Source of the DNA: Molossus alvarezi
Taxonomy: Eukaryota > Chordata > Mammalia > Chiroptera > Molossidae
NCBI GenBank assembly: GCA_037176705.1
Contig: CM073889.1
Span: 59,079,596-59,143,595 of the forward strand
Direction: 5' to 3'
Length of the DNA stretch: 64,000 nt
The notes beneath the pieces were generated by a model. That model ran no database searches. It was not told where the DNA came from and saw only the letters and a program-made list of their open reading frames with translations. Shown here in pieces: positions 1 to 11,552 of this stretch. Every line of letters begins with the position of its first letter. Position 1 is the stretch's first letter. A program made the translations under genes and the position numbers.

Positions 1-247
1 GTGAGATCATGTGGTATTTGTCTTTTTCTGCCTGGCTTGTTTCACTTAGGATAATACTTTCCAGTACCCTCCATGTCAATTCAAAGGATAAGAGATCTTC
101 CTTTCTTATAGCTACATAGTACTGAATTGTGTATATGTACCACAGCTTTTTTATCCATTCGTCTACTGATGGACACTTGGGCTGTTTCCAGATCTTAGCA
201 ATTGTAAATAGTGCTGCTACAAACATGGGGGTACAAATATTCTTTCT

Positions 248-315
248 GTCTTTAGGGTTTTCTATGTATAATATCATGTAGTCTACAAATAATGACAGTT
301 TCACTTTCTTTTTTC
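248..315. repeat. 68-bp direct repeat, copy 1 (ectopic copy within L1-a ORF2)
   Basis: These 68 bases are identical to 1727-1794. In the other L1 copies this place holds about ten different bases of ORF2 3' sequence. Here they are replaced by a piece whose proper home is the RT region about 1.5 kb away. The flanking L1 sequence on both sides is normal. Confidence 0.9.
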
Positions 316-1726
316 AGGCTTCTTAGGGTATATTCTTAGAAGTGGGATCACTGGGTCAAATGGAAGTTCCATTTTTAATTTTTTGAGGTAACACCATATT
401 GTTTTCCATAATGGCTACACCAGTCTGCATTCCCACCAGCACTGTACTAGAGACCCCTTTTCTTCACACCATCGCCAACACTTGTCTGATGCTTTGTTGA
501 TGGCGGCCATTCTGACAGGTGTGAGGTGATACCTCATTGTTGTTTTAATTTGCATCTCTCTGATGATTAGTCATGTTGAGCATTTCTTCATATCTTTTGG
601 CCATTTGTATGTCCTGTTAGGAGAGGTGTCTATTCAGCTCCTCTGCCCATTTTTTCATTGGGTTCTTTGTCTTCCTTTTGTTGAGTTGTATGAGTACTCT
701 ATATATATTGGAAATTAACCCCTTATCTGATGTATCATTGGCAATGATGTTCTCCCATACAGTGGGTTGCCTTTACATTTTGATGGTTGTTTCCTTTGCT
801 GTGCAGAACTTTTGAGTTTGATGTAGTCCCATGTGCTCATTTTCTCCTTTGTTTCAATTGCCTTAGGCGATGTATCAGTAAAAATTCTGCTGTGTATGAT
901 GTCTGAAATTTTGTTGCCTACATTTTCTTCTAGAATTTTTATGGATTCACAGGTCACATTTAAGTCTTTTATTCATTTTGAGTTTATTTTTGTGTATGGT
1001 GTAAGTTGATTGTCTAGTTTCATTTTTCTACAAGTAGCTGTCCAATTTTCCCAGCACCATTTATTAAAGAGGCTGTCCTTACTCCACTGTATGCTCTTAC
1101 CACCTTTGTCAAATGTTAATTGAGCATATTGCCTTGGGTCCATTTCTGGGTTCTCGATTCTGTTCCACTGGTCTATATGCCTGTTCTTGTGCCAGTACCA
1201 GGTTGTTTTGATTACAGTCGCTTTGTAGTATAACCTGATATCTGCTATTGTGATCCCACCTATTTCATCCTTCTTTTTCAAAATTGCTGTGGCTATTTGG
1301 ATTTTTTGTTTGTTTGTTTCATATGAACTTTTGAAGTATTTGTTCTAGTTCTGTGAAAGATGTCGATGGTATTTTGATAGGGATTGCATTGAATCTATAG
1401 ATTGCTTTGGGTAGTATGGACATTTTAATGATGTAAATTCTTCCAATCCATGAACAAGGTACATGCTTCCCCTTTTTTATATCTTCTTCTATTTCTTTTT
1501 TTAATGTCCTGTAGTTTTCTGAGAACCACTCCTTTACTTCTTTGGTTAAGTTTATTTCTAGGTATCTTAATTTTTTTGCCATGATGGTAAATGGGATTGA
1601 TTTTTCAGTTTCTCTTTCTGTGAGTTCATCATTGGTGTATAAGAATGCCATCAATTTCTTGACATTAATTTTGTATCCTGCTACTTTGCCAAATGCATTT
1701 ATTAAGTCTAGTAGAATTTTGATGGA

Positions 1727-1794
1727 GTCTTTAGGGTTTTCTATGTATAATATCATGTAGTCTACAAATAATGACAGTTTCACTTTCTTTTTTC
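1727..1794. repeat. 68-bp direct repeat, copy 2 (native position)
   Basis: This is the colinear, expected position of the segment within ORF2 (the RT region just upstream, in sense, of the 1319-1783 frame). It is the presumed donor of the identical copy at 248-315. Confidence 0.9.
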
Positions 1795-3464
1795 CAATTT
1801 GGATCTCTTTTATTTTTTCTTCATGTTTGATTGCTGTAGCTAATATTTTGTTAAGACTTTTGGCATCTATGTTCTTCAGTGATATTGGCCTGTAGTCTTC
1901 TGTCTTTGTGGTGTCTTATCTGGTTTTGGAATTTGAATTATGCTGGCCTCTAAAAACAATTTTGGAAGACTTCCTTCTTCTTGAATATTTTGGAATTGTT
2001 TGAGGAAAATGGATGTTAGTTATTCTTTGAATATTCGGTAAAACTCCCCTGGGAAACCATCTGCGCTCAGGATTTTGTTTTCTGGGAGAGTCTTGATTAC
2101 ATCTTCAATTTTCTTAGTTGTTATTGGTCTATTCAAGTTTTCTATCTCTTCTCAGTTCAGTTTTGAGAAACTATCTGCTTCTACAAATTTGTCCATTTCA
2201 CTTAAATTGTTCAATTTGTTGGCGTATAATTGCTCATAGTATTTGTTAACAATCCTTTTTATTTCTGTGGTGTCAGTTGTTACTTTTCCTCTTTTGTTTC
2301 TGATTCTGCTTATTTGGGTCCTCTTTCTGTTTCTTGGTGAGTCTAGCTAAGCCTCTATCAGTCTTATCTTTTCAAAGAACCAGCTCTTTGTTTCATTGAT
2401 CTTTTGAATTGTTTCCTTAGTCTCCATGTTGTTTATTTCTGCTCTAATCTTTACTATTTCTTTCCTTCTACTGTCTCTTTGTTTGCTTTTTAGTTCTTTA
2501 AGTTGTGAGGTTAGATAGTCAATTAGACATTTTTCTTGTTTCCTGAAGTAGCCCATAATGTTATGAACTTCTCTCTCAGGACTTCTTCTGCAGCGTCACA
2601 TAAATTTGTGCTGTTTTGTGTTCATTTTCATTGGTTTTCAGGAAGTTTTTAGTTTTTCCCTTAATCTCCTTGGTAATGCATTTATTGTTTAATAAATTGC
2701 TATTTAGGCTCCATGTGTTTAAATGTGTTTGCATGTTTCCTTTTGTTGTAATTGATATCTAGTTTCATGCCATTGTGATTTGAGAAGATGCTTGATATGC
2801 TTTCAATCGTCTTAAACCTGTAGAGACATAGATTGTGCCTTAACATGTGGTCTGTCTTTAAGAATGTCCCATGTATACTTGAGAAGATTGTGAATTCTGC
2901 AGTTTTGGGGTGTAATTCTTTGTAAATATCTATTAAATCCAACTGATCTAGTGCATCATTTAAAGTCTCTGTATCCTTGTTAATTTTTTTTCTAGAGGAT
3001 CTATCCAGTGATGTCAGCCGGGTGTTGAAGTACCCTGCTGTGATTGTATTGCTGTCACATTCTGCTCTGTAGTCCTTCAGAAGTTTTTAAATATATTTTA
3101 GTGCTCCTATATTGGGTGCAAATATGTTTATCAAGGTTATATCTTCCTGTTGGATAGATTCTTACAATATTATGTTTTGGCCTTCTTTGTCTCTAGTTGT
3201 GGCCTTTATTTTGAAGTTTATTTTATCAGATATGAGTATTGTTACCCTCGCTTTTTTTTCCTTTCTGTTTGTTCGGAAGATTTTTTTCCCATCCCATCAC
3301 TTTTAACCTAAGTAAGTCTTTTGTTGTGAGGTGAGTCAGCTACTCTGTGTTTTTTGATCATAGTGTTTAATCCATTTACATTTAACGTTATTATTGATAT
3401 GTACTTATTTGTTGGAATTTTTGTTTAGTGTGGTTTTATTTTTCTTCCTATTTCTTCTACTAAT

Positions 3465-4336
3465 CATAGCAGTCCTTTTAACATTCCTTGCTGTGTCAGT
3501 TTGGTGCTAATATATTCTCTTAGCCTTTTTTGTTTTTGTTTTTGTTTTTTGGTTTTGAAAGCTCTTTATTTGACCTTCTATTTTGAATGATAGCCTTGCT
3601 GGATAGACTAGTCTTGGATTCAGATCTTTGTTTTTTATGACTTTGATTACTTCATTCCATTCCCTTCTGGCCTGTAGTGTTTCTTTTGAGAAGTCATCTG
3701 AGAGCCTTATTGGGGTTCCTTTGTAGATAACCTGTTATTTATCTCTTGCTGCCTTTACAATTCCCTCATTGTCTTTAATTTTTGGCATTTCAATTACTAT
3801 GTGTCTTGATGTGTGCCTTTTTGGGTTCTTCTTACTTGGGGCTCTCTGTGCTTCTTGAACTTGAATGCCTTTTTCCTTCACTAATTTAGGGAAGTTTACT
3901 GTCACTATTTCTTCAAATATATTATCTAACCCTTGCTCATTTTCTTCTTTTTCTGGAACTTTTATGATGTGGATATTGTTACATTTCATATTGTCCCACA
4001 GTTCTTTTAGGCTGCCTTCCTGGTTTAAAATTTTTTTTTATTATTATCTGATTGGGCGATTTTTTCTACCCTGTCTTCTAATTCACTTATCTGATCCTCA
4101 GCCTCCTCTGCTCAGCTGTTTTTTCCTTCCAATGTGTTTTTTATTTCTGTTATGTCATTCTACATTTCCATTTGGTTGGTTTTCAATGCTTCTATATCTT
4201 TACTCATAGTGTTGAGCTTCCTAATGATTATTACTCTGAACTTTCCCTCTGATATCTTGCTCAATTCCTTTTCATTTATTTCATCTTTTGTTGAATTATC
4301 TTATTGTTTCATTTGGGATTTGTTTCTTTGTTTCAT
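3465..4336 (-). pseudogene. L1-a ORF1 (RNA-binding coiled-coil protein), decayed
   Basis: ORF1p is the trimeric RNA-binding protein of the L1 ribonucleoprotein. The C-terminal RNA-binding part is visible at 3735-3989 on the minus strand, with the conserved E-E-N-E-Q-G-L-D-N-I-F-E-E-I-V run and a K-I-K-D-N-E segment. The normal start ATG-GTG is altered so that only a downstream-shifted ATG at 4336 remains. A (GTTTTT)n expansion near 3530-3552 and several stops interrupt the rest. Confidence 0.85.
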
Positions 4337-4476
4337 AATTTTGCCTTTCTCAGTTGATTTTGGAGCCTGCCAAATTTTCCTTGTGGGTGTTGGTATTCTG
4401 CTGGTTGTGGCTCTCTCTACTGAGTTGGATGACCCATGTTAAATACCATTATCAAGTCTTACTTTCCTGGGTAAAT

Positions 4477-5213
4477 TTTCACATATTCTTTTTTATTTAC
4501 TAAAGAAACTACTGCTTTTGTATTTTTCATTTCTCCTAAACTTATTTAGTTTATTTTTTATCTTTGTAATTCCATGAAGTAGTTCATGTTCACCTATTTT
4601 TATTATTTCTTGCTGGTTAGCAAATAATTTCAATCCTGAGTCTTTGTGACTGTCACAGTATCAATGTGGTGGCCTTGTAGAAGTTGGGGCTGGCAGAAAA
4701 AAAGTTCCCAATGCCACAGTACAGGGAATGAGTGAAATAACAAGATGGGTGCACTAAACCTTCTGTTTCTATGGCACTAGCTATACCTTTGTTGCATCTA
4801 TTTTAATGTCTGAAAATATTTCATCGTGAGGCTGTACTACAGTATCTATACACAATCTCCAAATATCGGGCATTTACATTCATTCATAGGCAATTTATTA
4901 GATATGTATTGTGCACCAGGATTTGTGCAAGGGGCTTAAGGCTACAGTAAACAAGACAGACATATTTTCTACTCTTTTAATATTTTACTGATAAAAACAA
5001 TGAAACAGATAAGTTTTGGTAACATTCATTACTATGTCTTCAGGATAAATTACAGAATTAGACTTGTCAACAGATGTGCACATTTTCATGGTTTTATGGC
5101 AATCATCCAAACATCACATATTGAAATTATTGATATTGAACAGCGTGCACCTCCTGACACCACGGACTATTGAAATTTTCAAAATTCTTTGCCAGTTTAT
5201 TAAAAACAAAACA
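4477..5213. other. Non-L1 gap: mostly unique sequence
   Basis: Between the end of L1-a and the next L1 I see AT-rich DNA with no credible ORF, RNA gene or young repeat. An L2-like piece is listed separately at about 4870-4975. The rest shows no pattern I can name. Confidence 0.6.
4870..4975 (+). mobile_element. L2-like LINE fragment (ancient)
   Basis: The run containing attagatatgtattgtgca and then aacaagacagacat resembles the 3' part of mammalian L2 elements. It is short and strongly diverged. The call rests on remembered family features only. Confidence 0.45.
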
Positions 5214-6860
5214 AAACAACACCTGGGAATAAATTTAACTAAGGAAATACAAGACTTGTACTCAGAGAATTATATGACATTAAAGAAAGAAATTAAAGAA
5301 GATACAAATAAATGGAAGTACATACCATGCTCTTGTATAGGAAGAATTAACATCATTAAAATGTTTATACTACTAAAGCAATTATAGATTCCATGCAATC
5401 CCTATCAAAACACCAATGGCATTTTTTACAGAACTAGAACAAATACTACTAATCTCTATATGGAACCACAAAAGACTCAGCAATCTTAAGAAAGAAGAAC
5501 AAAGTTGGGGGTAGCATGCTACTTGTACTACAAGGCTATAGTAATCAAAATGGCATGATACTGGTATAAAAGCAGACATATAGATCAATGGAACTAAGTA
5601 GAATCAATAAAACAGAATAGAGAACCCAGAAGTAAATCCACATCTATATAATCAATTAATCTATGACAAAGGAGGCAAAAATATACAATGAAATAAAGAC
5701 AACTGCTTTAATAGATGACATTTAATAAATGTTAGAAAAACTAGAAAGATACATGCAAAAAATGAAAATATATCACTTTCTTACAACATATACAAGAATA
5801 AACTCAAAAGATTAAAGACTAAGAATCGAAACCATAAAACTAAAAAAAAATCATAGGCATTAAACTCTCTGATATTTCTTTTAGCAATATTTTTTTGACA
5901 TATTTCTTCAGACAAAGAAAACAGAAGAAAAAGAAACCCCAAATGGAACTACATCAAACTAAAATGTTTTACACACTAAAGAAAACAATGAAAAACAAAA
6001 AAGACAATCTACTAAAAAGAATAATATATTTGCCAGTGATACATCTAAGGGGTTAATACCCACAATTTATAGAGAACTTATACAACTCAATATCAAAAAC
6101 TCAAAATAATCCAGTTAAAATATGGGCAAAGGACCAGAACGAACATTTCTTCAAAGAGGACATACAATGGCCAATGTGAAAAAAGTCTCAATGTCACTAA
6201 TCATCAGACCAATGCAAATTAAAACCACAATGAGATATCACCTCACACCTGTCAGAATGGCTGTCATCAATAAATCAACAAACAACAAGTGTTGATGGAG
6301 TAAAGGTGAATCTCGTGCATTGTTGGTGGGACTGGAAATTGGTGTAGCAATTATGGAAAACAGTATGGAGATTTCTCAAAATATTAAAAATAGAAATTTC
6401 ATGTGACCCAGCAATCCCATTTCTGAATATCTATTTAAAGAGATCCAAAACACTAATTCAGAAAGATATATGCATCCTTATATTCATTGCAATGTTATTT
6501 ATAATAGCCAAGATCTGGAAGCAACCTAAGTGCTCATCAATGGACGATTGGATAAGGAAGATGTGGTACATATATACAACAAAATATTTCTCAACCATAA
6601 AAAGATAAAGATTTGCAACAACATGGATGGACCTACAGGGTATCATGCTAAGTGAAATAATTCAAAGACAAATAGCACATGATTTCACTTAAGTGTGAAT
6701 TATAAAGAACAAAATAAATAAACAAATGAAACAGAAATAGACTCATAGATACAGAGAAAAAGCTGATGGTTACCAGATTGGGGGGGTTGGGGAAGTGTGA
6801 ATAGGTGAAGAAATTAAGAAGTACAAAATGGTAATTACAAAATAGTCATGGGGGGAATGT
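5214..6860 (+). mobile_element. Older LINE-1 fragment (L1MA-like 3' part)
   Basis: Plus-strand ORF2 sequence from the RT/C-terminal half, followed by a 3'UTR of a type different from the young bat L1s. It contains the segment agactcatagatacagag and a G-run at 6780-6787, as in mammalian L1MA-type tails. Stops are frequent (for example the frame 5064-5387 closes early). The element ends without its poly-A tail at about 6860, where the 5' end of L1-b starts, so its last bases appear to be missing. Confidence 0.8.
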
Positions 6861-8602
6861 TGAAGATGGCTGCAGGCAGTACCAGAGGGAGGGTGAGTGT
6901 GTAAGAGAGTAAGCAAGTGTGTGAGAGAGTGTGAGTGGAAGAGAAGGTGGATGACCAAACCCGAGCAGTGCAGAGCCACGGAGCAGAAAGTTCCTGTGCT
7001 GTGGACGAAAGCAGCCAGATACAATGGTAAGCAGCACTTCAGGGTGCTTCACTCTGTGCCACAGGGAGGTCCTACCATTTTGGAAGATCCCAGGTCTTCC
7101 CTGGGAAGAAGCAGTGGGAGAAGCTAGGGCCAAGAAACCTGAGCCCACCAGCGCACTTGGCACCATCGGACCAGTAAACACTCTGTGTCAACACAGACCA
7201 GTGCATGGTAGTGGAGCTCCCAAGGTGCTGGTCTTGCAAGCCTCAGACAGCCAGAAGCTCAGCACCATCCCCCATAGTAGCATCCTGTTCAGAGTCAAGA
7301 TATAACCCCAGGAACAGAGGCTGGGGAGCAGACATCCATCCCCAGGCAACAGAAGCACAGACCAGCAACTGAGACCCATCCCCAAAAACTACAGCAAAAG
7401 CTGAGCAGGAGTTGAACCCCATGGGGCAACAGCACCCCCCAGCTGCCAGCTGCTGGACCTGGGGCTCCACAGAGGCCTCTGTGGTCCAATAGCCCACAAG
7501 AGTAGTGGGAAGCCAGAGCCCAAGAGACTGGTGCCATCCAGCTGCCCACCCACAGGAATGGCAGGGTGTGAGGGAACCTGAGAGGCCTGTGTGACCAAGG
7601 AGGGACTGTGCTGTCTGGTTACACGCAGGACCTGCTGGTTACTGAAGCAATAGACAGGCCAGTGCTACCCAGCAATCCATAATATAGGCATAAGGTGAGG
7701 TCCCCAAAGGCATTGTGCTATCCAGTTACCCACAGGACCTGCAGGGTGCAGGGTCACCAGAAAGGCCTGTTCAACCCAGCTGCACACATGATAGGCATAG
7801 GTAATATAAAAATGGAGATGAAGTGAATAGAAGGTATGCAGACGATCTTCCAGGACCAAACAAAAATTACAACTGAAATAGAGACAAATTCTCTGGAAAA
7901 GGCAACAGAAAAGCAGCAGGACAGGACCATATAACCAGGGACACTGGAAGGATATGCATAGGCACCAGAGATTGGTGGGCTGGAAGCCCATGGAGAGCAG
8001 CAAATTTAGCTGTGAGCAGCACCCTTGGGGAGTAAAGACCAAGCTCACTGCACAGCACAGAGTGCTGACACAGAGCAGTAAAATAGCCACAGCCACTCAC
8101 CTGGGGGCTACAGCAGAGGGAGGGAAGGCTAGGCTGGAACTCTGAGGACATCTGGAATTTGGAGGGCACTCAGAGTTTCTTCTGAGTCGTGGCCAAAAAG
8201 GACAATGGCCAGTATGCTCATTCTCAGAGCTGTGGGGAAAAGCAGCAGACCCCCAGCCCCCTTGGAGATTCAGCCTTTCCCAGGTGAGGTAAAGAAATGC
8301 AAATAGAGGTTCATTAATAACCAGCAACAATCCCACCCTCTGGAAATTTTATTAGGCAGAACACCAGGGCTACATTCCAAGGCACTGAGTAACTGAGATT
8401 ACCACTTAACAGGAAAAAGCTAGAAGATAGCTGAACCTTCCCTACGGTTGAAAATCTACCCAGGAAAGAAAGACTTGACAGTGGTGTTTAACTTGGACCT
8501 ACCCACACTCATCCAAACCCAGTAGAGGAAGCCACAAACACCAGAACACCAACACCCACAGGGAAAATATGGCAGCCTCCAAAATCCACTGAGATAGCCA
8601 AA
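6861..8602 (+). promoter_or_regulatory. L1-b 5'UTR / internal promoter, type A (long)
   Basis: L1 5'UTRs carry an internal Pol II promoter. This one starts with a YY1-like AAGATGGC and a (GTGAG)-rich stretch. It continues with degenerate units built around gaggcctctgtgg-like and cccacaggacctg-like words (about 7430-7790). From about 7815 it becomes homologous to the short 5'UTR of L1-d. The same long form is found at 50480-52207 on the other strand. The first 950 bases are absent from the type B and C 5'UTRs in this window. Confidence 0.75.
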
Positions 8603-9172
8603 ATGGTAATACAAAGACATAAATCCAAAATGAAAGAACAAGAGAACTCTATTGAAATGCAGCTAAGCAAATTATTGGAGGTAGAGTTCAGAGCCATGAT
8701 CTTGAAGAAGCTCAACAGCATGAGTAAGAACATCAACACAATGAGTAAAGAAGCAGAAACACTGAAAACCAACCAAGTGGAAATGAAGAATGACATAGCA
8801 CAAATTAAGAACACATTGGAAGGACTAACCGGCAGAGTAGAGGAAGGAGAGGCCCAGATCAGTGAATTAGAAGAAAGGGTAGAAAAAATCAACCAATCAA
8901 AAAACCAAAAGGAAAAAAGAATTAAAAAACAGTAAGATGGCTTAAGAGAACTGTGGGACAATGGGAAATGTAATAACATTGCAACAAAGAGTTCCCAAAG
9001 AGTAAGAAAATGGGCAAGGGTTAGAGAATATATTCAAAGAAATAGTGACAGAAAACTTTCCTAACTTGATGAAGGAAGAAGGCATTCAAGTTCCAAAGGC
9101 ACAGAGAGCCTCAAGTAAGAAGAATCGAAAAGGGCCACACCAAGACACATAGTCATTAAAACGCCAAAAATT
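8603..9172 (+). pseudogene. L1-b ORF1, N-terminal part, interrupted
   Basis: The frame opens at ATG 8603 right after the conserved actgagatagccaaa leader and runs open to 8937. It gives about 110 residues dominated by a heptad-rich coiled coil (M-S-K-N-I-N-T-M-S-K, then T-L-E-G-L-T-G-R-V-E-E-G-E) and a basic end. The RNA-binding part follows in shifted frames until 9172, where L1-c is inserted. The rest of ORF1 is not found after L1-c because of the internal deletion. The product would be a truncated trimerisation domain without the RNA-binding domain. Confidence 0.85.
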
Positions 9173-10333
9173 GGGGAACCGGAGAGATGGCAGCGGAGTG
9201 AATGGAGCCACACAGACCATTTCCCAGGACCAAACTAGATTTACAATGAAAATAAAGGCAAATCTTCAGGAAGGGGCAACCAAAAGACAACTTGGAGGAT
9301 CACATAACCAGAAACACCGACTCAATCCTGGTAGGCTTGCGAGGATGCGAGAGGGGGCTGGGAACCCACGGTTCGCAGCGGCCTGGGAGGGAACCAGGGG
9401 GCTCGGCAGGAAGTTGCTGCTGCCGCCTCGGCTGCGACCCTGCCTGAGTCTTGCGAACCCTGCTGCTGGCGAAGCCCTCAGCAGGAGCTGCACGGACTGG
9501 CACGGACTGGCTGGGTCCAGGGAACTCGGAGGGACGCTGCTACCAAGGCTGAGTCCTGTGAATTCTGTGTGCTAAGCCCTCGGCTGGTGCCGCACGGACT
9601 CGCAGGGACCAGGGAACTCTGCTGGAAGCTGCTGCCACCTCAGCAGTGTCCTGCTACCGTGACTCAGTTCTGGGGTTTCTGCTGAGTGCAATGCCCTCGG
9701 CTGGTCCTACAGCCGCGGCTGCCCTTGGCTGGAAGCAGTGCCCTAGGGTTAAAAGTCCCAGGTGGCTCCTCGACGCAGAGTCTAGACAGAGGCTAAATTG
9801 GCAGCAGCTACTCATCTTCGGCTCTGGCAGAGGGAAGGCAGACTGGACTGGAACTGTGTGGGAACACTCGGGTTTTGGAGGGTGCTAAGAGCTTTCGCTG
9901 AGTGCAGCCACGCAGGACTGTGGTCATTTTTCTCCTTCACAGGGCCCTGGGGAGAGGTGGAGGCCCCTCCCTCAGAGATTCAACACCACCTGGTGGCCAT
10001 TGAAACGCTAATTGAGGCCCATTAACAACCAGCTGCTGAACCACCCTCAGGAAATCCTCTTACACTGAGCACCTGAGGGAGTTTTTCAGGCAACTCAGAA
10101 ACCAAGGGTCCTCAGGTGACCGCTACAAATAGCCTCCAGGCAAAAAAAACTAGAGGGTAACTACCATTCCCTGGGCTAGCAACACTATCCAGAAAAACTA
10201 AGACTTGATGGTGGTGTTTAAAGTGGGTCCTCCCTGGTTCATCCAAACCCAGTAGAGGGAGCCAAAAACAGCAGAACACCAACACCCACAGGGAAAATTT
10301 GGCAGCACTCCAAAGCCCATTGTGATAGCCAAA
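9173..10333 (+). promoter_or_regulatory. L1-c 5'UTR / internal promoter, type B (GC-rich)
   Basis: A 1.16-kb 5'UTR, far richer in GC and CpG than its surroundings between about 9340 and 9800. It holds about three degenerate tandem units of roughly 95-120 bp, each containing a cagggaactc-like word followed by ctgctgcc (units near 9392, 9513 and 9609). The last 250 bases before the ATG are shared by all L1 5'UTRs here. The same type is found, inverted, in L1-g. Confidence 0.75.
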
Positions 10334-11507
10334 ATGGTGAAAAACAGAAACAAAAGCCAAATGAAAGAACAAGAGACCTCTACGGAAGATGAGCTAAATG
10401 AGGTACAGTTAAGCAAGTTAACAGAACTAGAAATTAGAGCCATGATGTTGAGGAAACTCAACAGCAATGTAAGGATATGAGCACCATGACGAAAGACATA
10501 GAAATGTTGAAAATCAAGCAGTTGGAAATTAAAAACCAACAAGAAGAAATGAAGAATGACATATCAGAAATAAAAAACACATTGGAAGGTCTAAAAAGCA
10601 GAGTAGGGGAAGCTGAGTACCGGATCAGTGAATTAGAAGACAGGCTAGAAAAAATTAACCAATCAGAAAACCAAAAGAAAAAAAAAAACAAAAAAACGAT
10701 TAAAAAACAGGAAGACAACTTAAGAGAACTATGGGACAACTGGAAACAGAATGATATTCGCATAATAGGAGTCCCTGAAGAAGAAGAAAATAAGCAAGGG
10801 TTAGAGAATATATTCAAAGAAATAGTGACAGAAAACTTCCCTAATTTGGTGAAGGAAGAAGGCATTCAAGTTCAAGAAGCACAGAGCCCCAAGTAAGAAG
10901 AACCCAAACAGGTCAAACCAGGACACATAGAAATCAAACTGCCAAAAATTAAAGACAAAGAGAGAATCCTAAAAGCAGCAAGAGATAAGCAACAGGTTAC
11001 ATACAAAGCAAATCCCATAAGACTCTAGCTGACTTCTCACAAGACAATACAGACCAGAAGGGAAAGGCATGAAGTAATCAAGGTCATGAAAAACAAGGAT
11101 CTGAATCCAAGACTACTCTATCCAGCAAGGCTAGTATTAAAAATGGAAGGTCAGCCCTGGCCAGTTTGGCTCAGCGGTTAGAGCGTCGACCTGTGGTCCT
11201 GAGAGACCCGGGTTCGGTTCCCGCTAAGGGCGCGTACCTCGGTTGCAGTTTGTCCCCGGCCCTGGTCAGTCGTGTGGGTGGCAGCCACTCAATGTGTCCT
11301 TTTCACATCGATGTTTCTCTCTCTCTCTGTTCCTCTCTCTCCCTCCCACTCTACCTGAACAAAAAAATGGGAAAATGTCCTCGGGTGAGGATAAAAAAAA
11401 AAAAAAAAAAGGAAGGTCAAATAAAGAGCTTCCCAGACAAAAAAAGGCTAAGGGAATACATTAGCACCAAACCAGCACTGCAAGAAATGTTAAAAGGACT
11501 GCTGTAA
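10334..11507 (+). pseudogene. L1-c ORF1 (coiled-coil RNA-binding protein)
   Basis: ORF1p of L1-c: start ATG at 10334, natural stop after a C-terminal M-L-K-G-L-L at 11507. A one-base shift near 10464-10476 separates the first 45 codons from an open frame at 10477-10896 that contains the coiled coil (K-I-K-Q-L-E-I-K-N-Q-Q-E-E) and the start of the RNA-binding domain (I-R-I-I-G-V-P-E-E-E-E-N). A second shift follows near 10890 and a stop near 11025. A Ves SINE (11154-11410) splits the last part of the gene. Apart from the SINE, length and order are normal. Confidence 0.9.
11154..11410 (+). mobile_element. Ves SINE (tRNA-derived), in L1-c ORF1
   Basis: The tRNA-like head holds the A-box region tggctcagcggttagag and a B box ggttcggttcc. 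A unique body, a (CT)n tract and an A-rich tail follow. The target duplication is ggaaggtca (11145-11153 and 11411-11419). SINEs of this kind are Pol III transcribed and mobilised by L1. Confidence 0.96.
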
Positions 11508-11552
11508 TAACCAGGAGAAATGGGAAGAAAAATAGAACCGCACTAAACAAAA

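Larger units (their letters stand above)
1..3418 (-). pseudogene. L1-a ORF2 (endonuclease-reverse transcriptase), decayed
   Basis: ORF2 of an L1 encodes an N-terminal AP-like endonuclease, a reverse transcriptase and a cysteine-rich C-terminus, which act with the L1 RNA in target-primed reverse transcription. On the minus strand, short open pieces can be read that match ORF2 frames of other copies in the window: the distal region (715-1281), the RT region (1319-1783) and the endonuclease-RT linker (2347-2556). The expected start codon near 3418 is lost because the ATG context seen in other copies is altered. Many stops and frameshifts interrupt the frame, so this is a fossil. Confidence 0.9.
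1..4476 (-). mobile_element. LINE-1 retrotransposon (L1-a), 3' end outside window
   Basis: The minus strand carries, in L1 order, a short 5'UTR remnant (about 4337-4476), a decayed ORF1, and ORF2 running off the left edge, so the 3'UTR and tail lie outside the window. The order and sequence match the complete L1 copies elsewhere here. The 5' end stops inside the 5'UTR at about 4476, where similarity ends abruptly and unique DNA begins, so the copy is slightly 5'-truncated. Both ORFs have many stops and frameshifts. No target duplication can be tested because the 3' flank is missing. It contains an odd 68-bp internal duplication, listed separately. Confidence 0.93.

Noticed and set aside
6861..8602. 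GC-rich 6.9-8.6 kb as a host CpG-island promoter with first exons
   Set aside because: The same sequence occurs at 50480-52207 and leads straight into L1 ORF1 in both places, so it is an L1 5'UTR.
9171..9575. 134-codon frame in the GC-rich 5'UTR of L1-c as an upstream ORF (ORF0-like)
   Set aside because: The frame is not kept in the homologous 5'UTR of L1-g, and low stop density is expected from the GC content. There is no evidence for translation.
11154..11240. tRNA-like sequence as a functional tRNA gene
   Set aside because: It is the head of a Ves SINE, with SINE body, A tail and target duplication. It does not fold to a complete tRNA with an acceptor stem.
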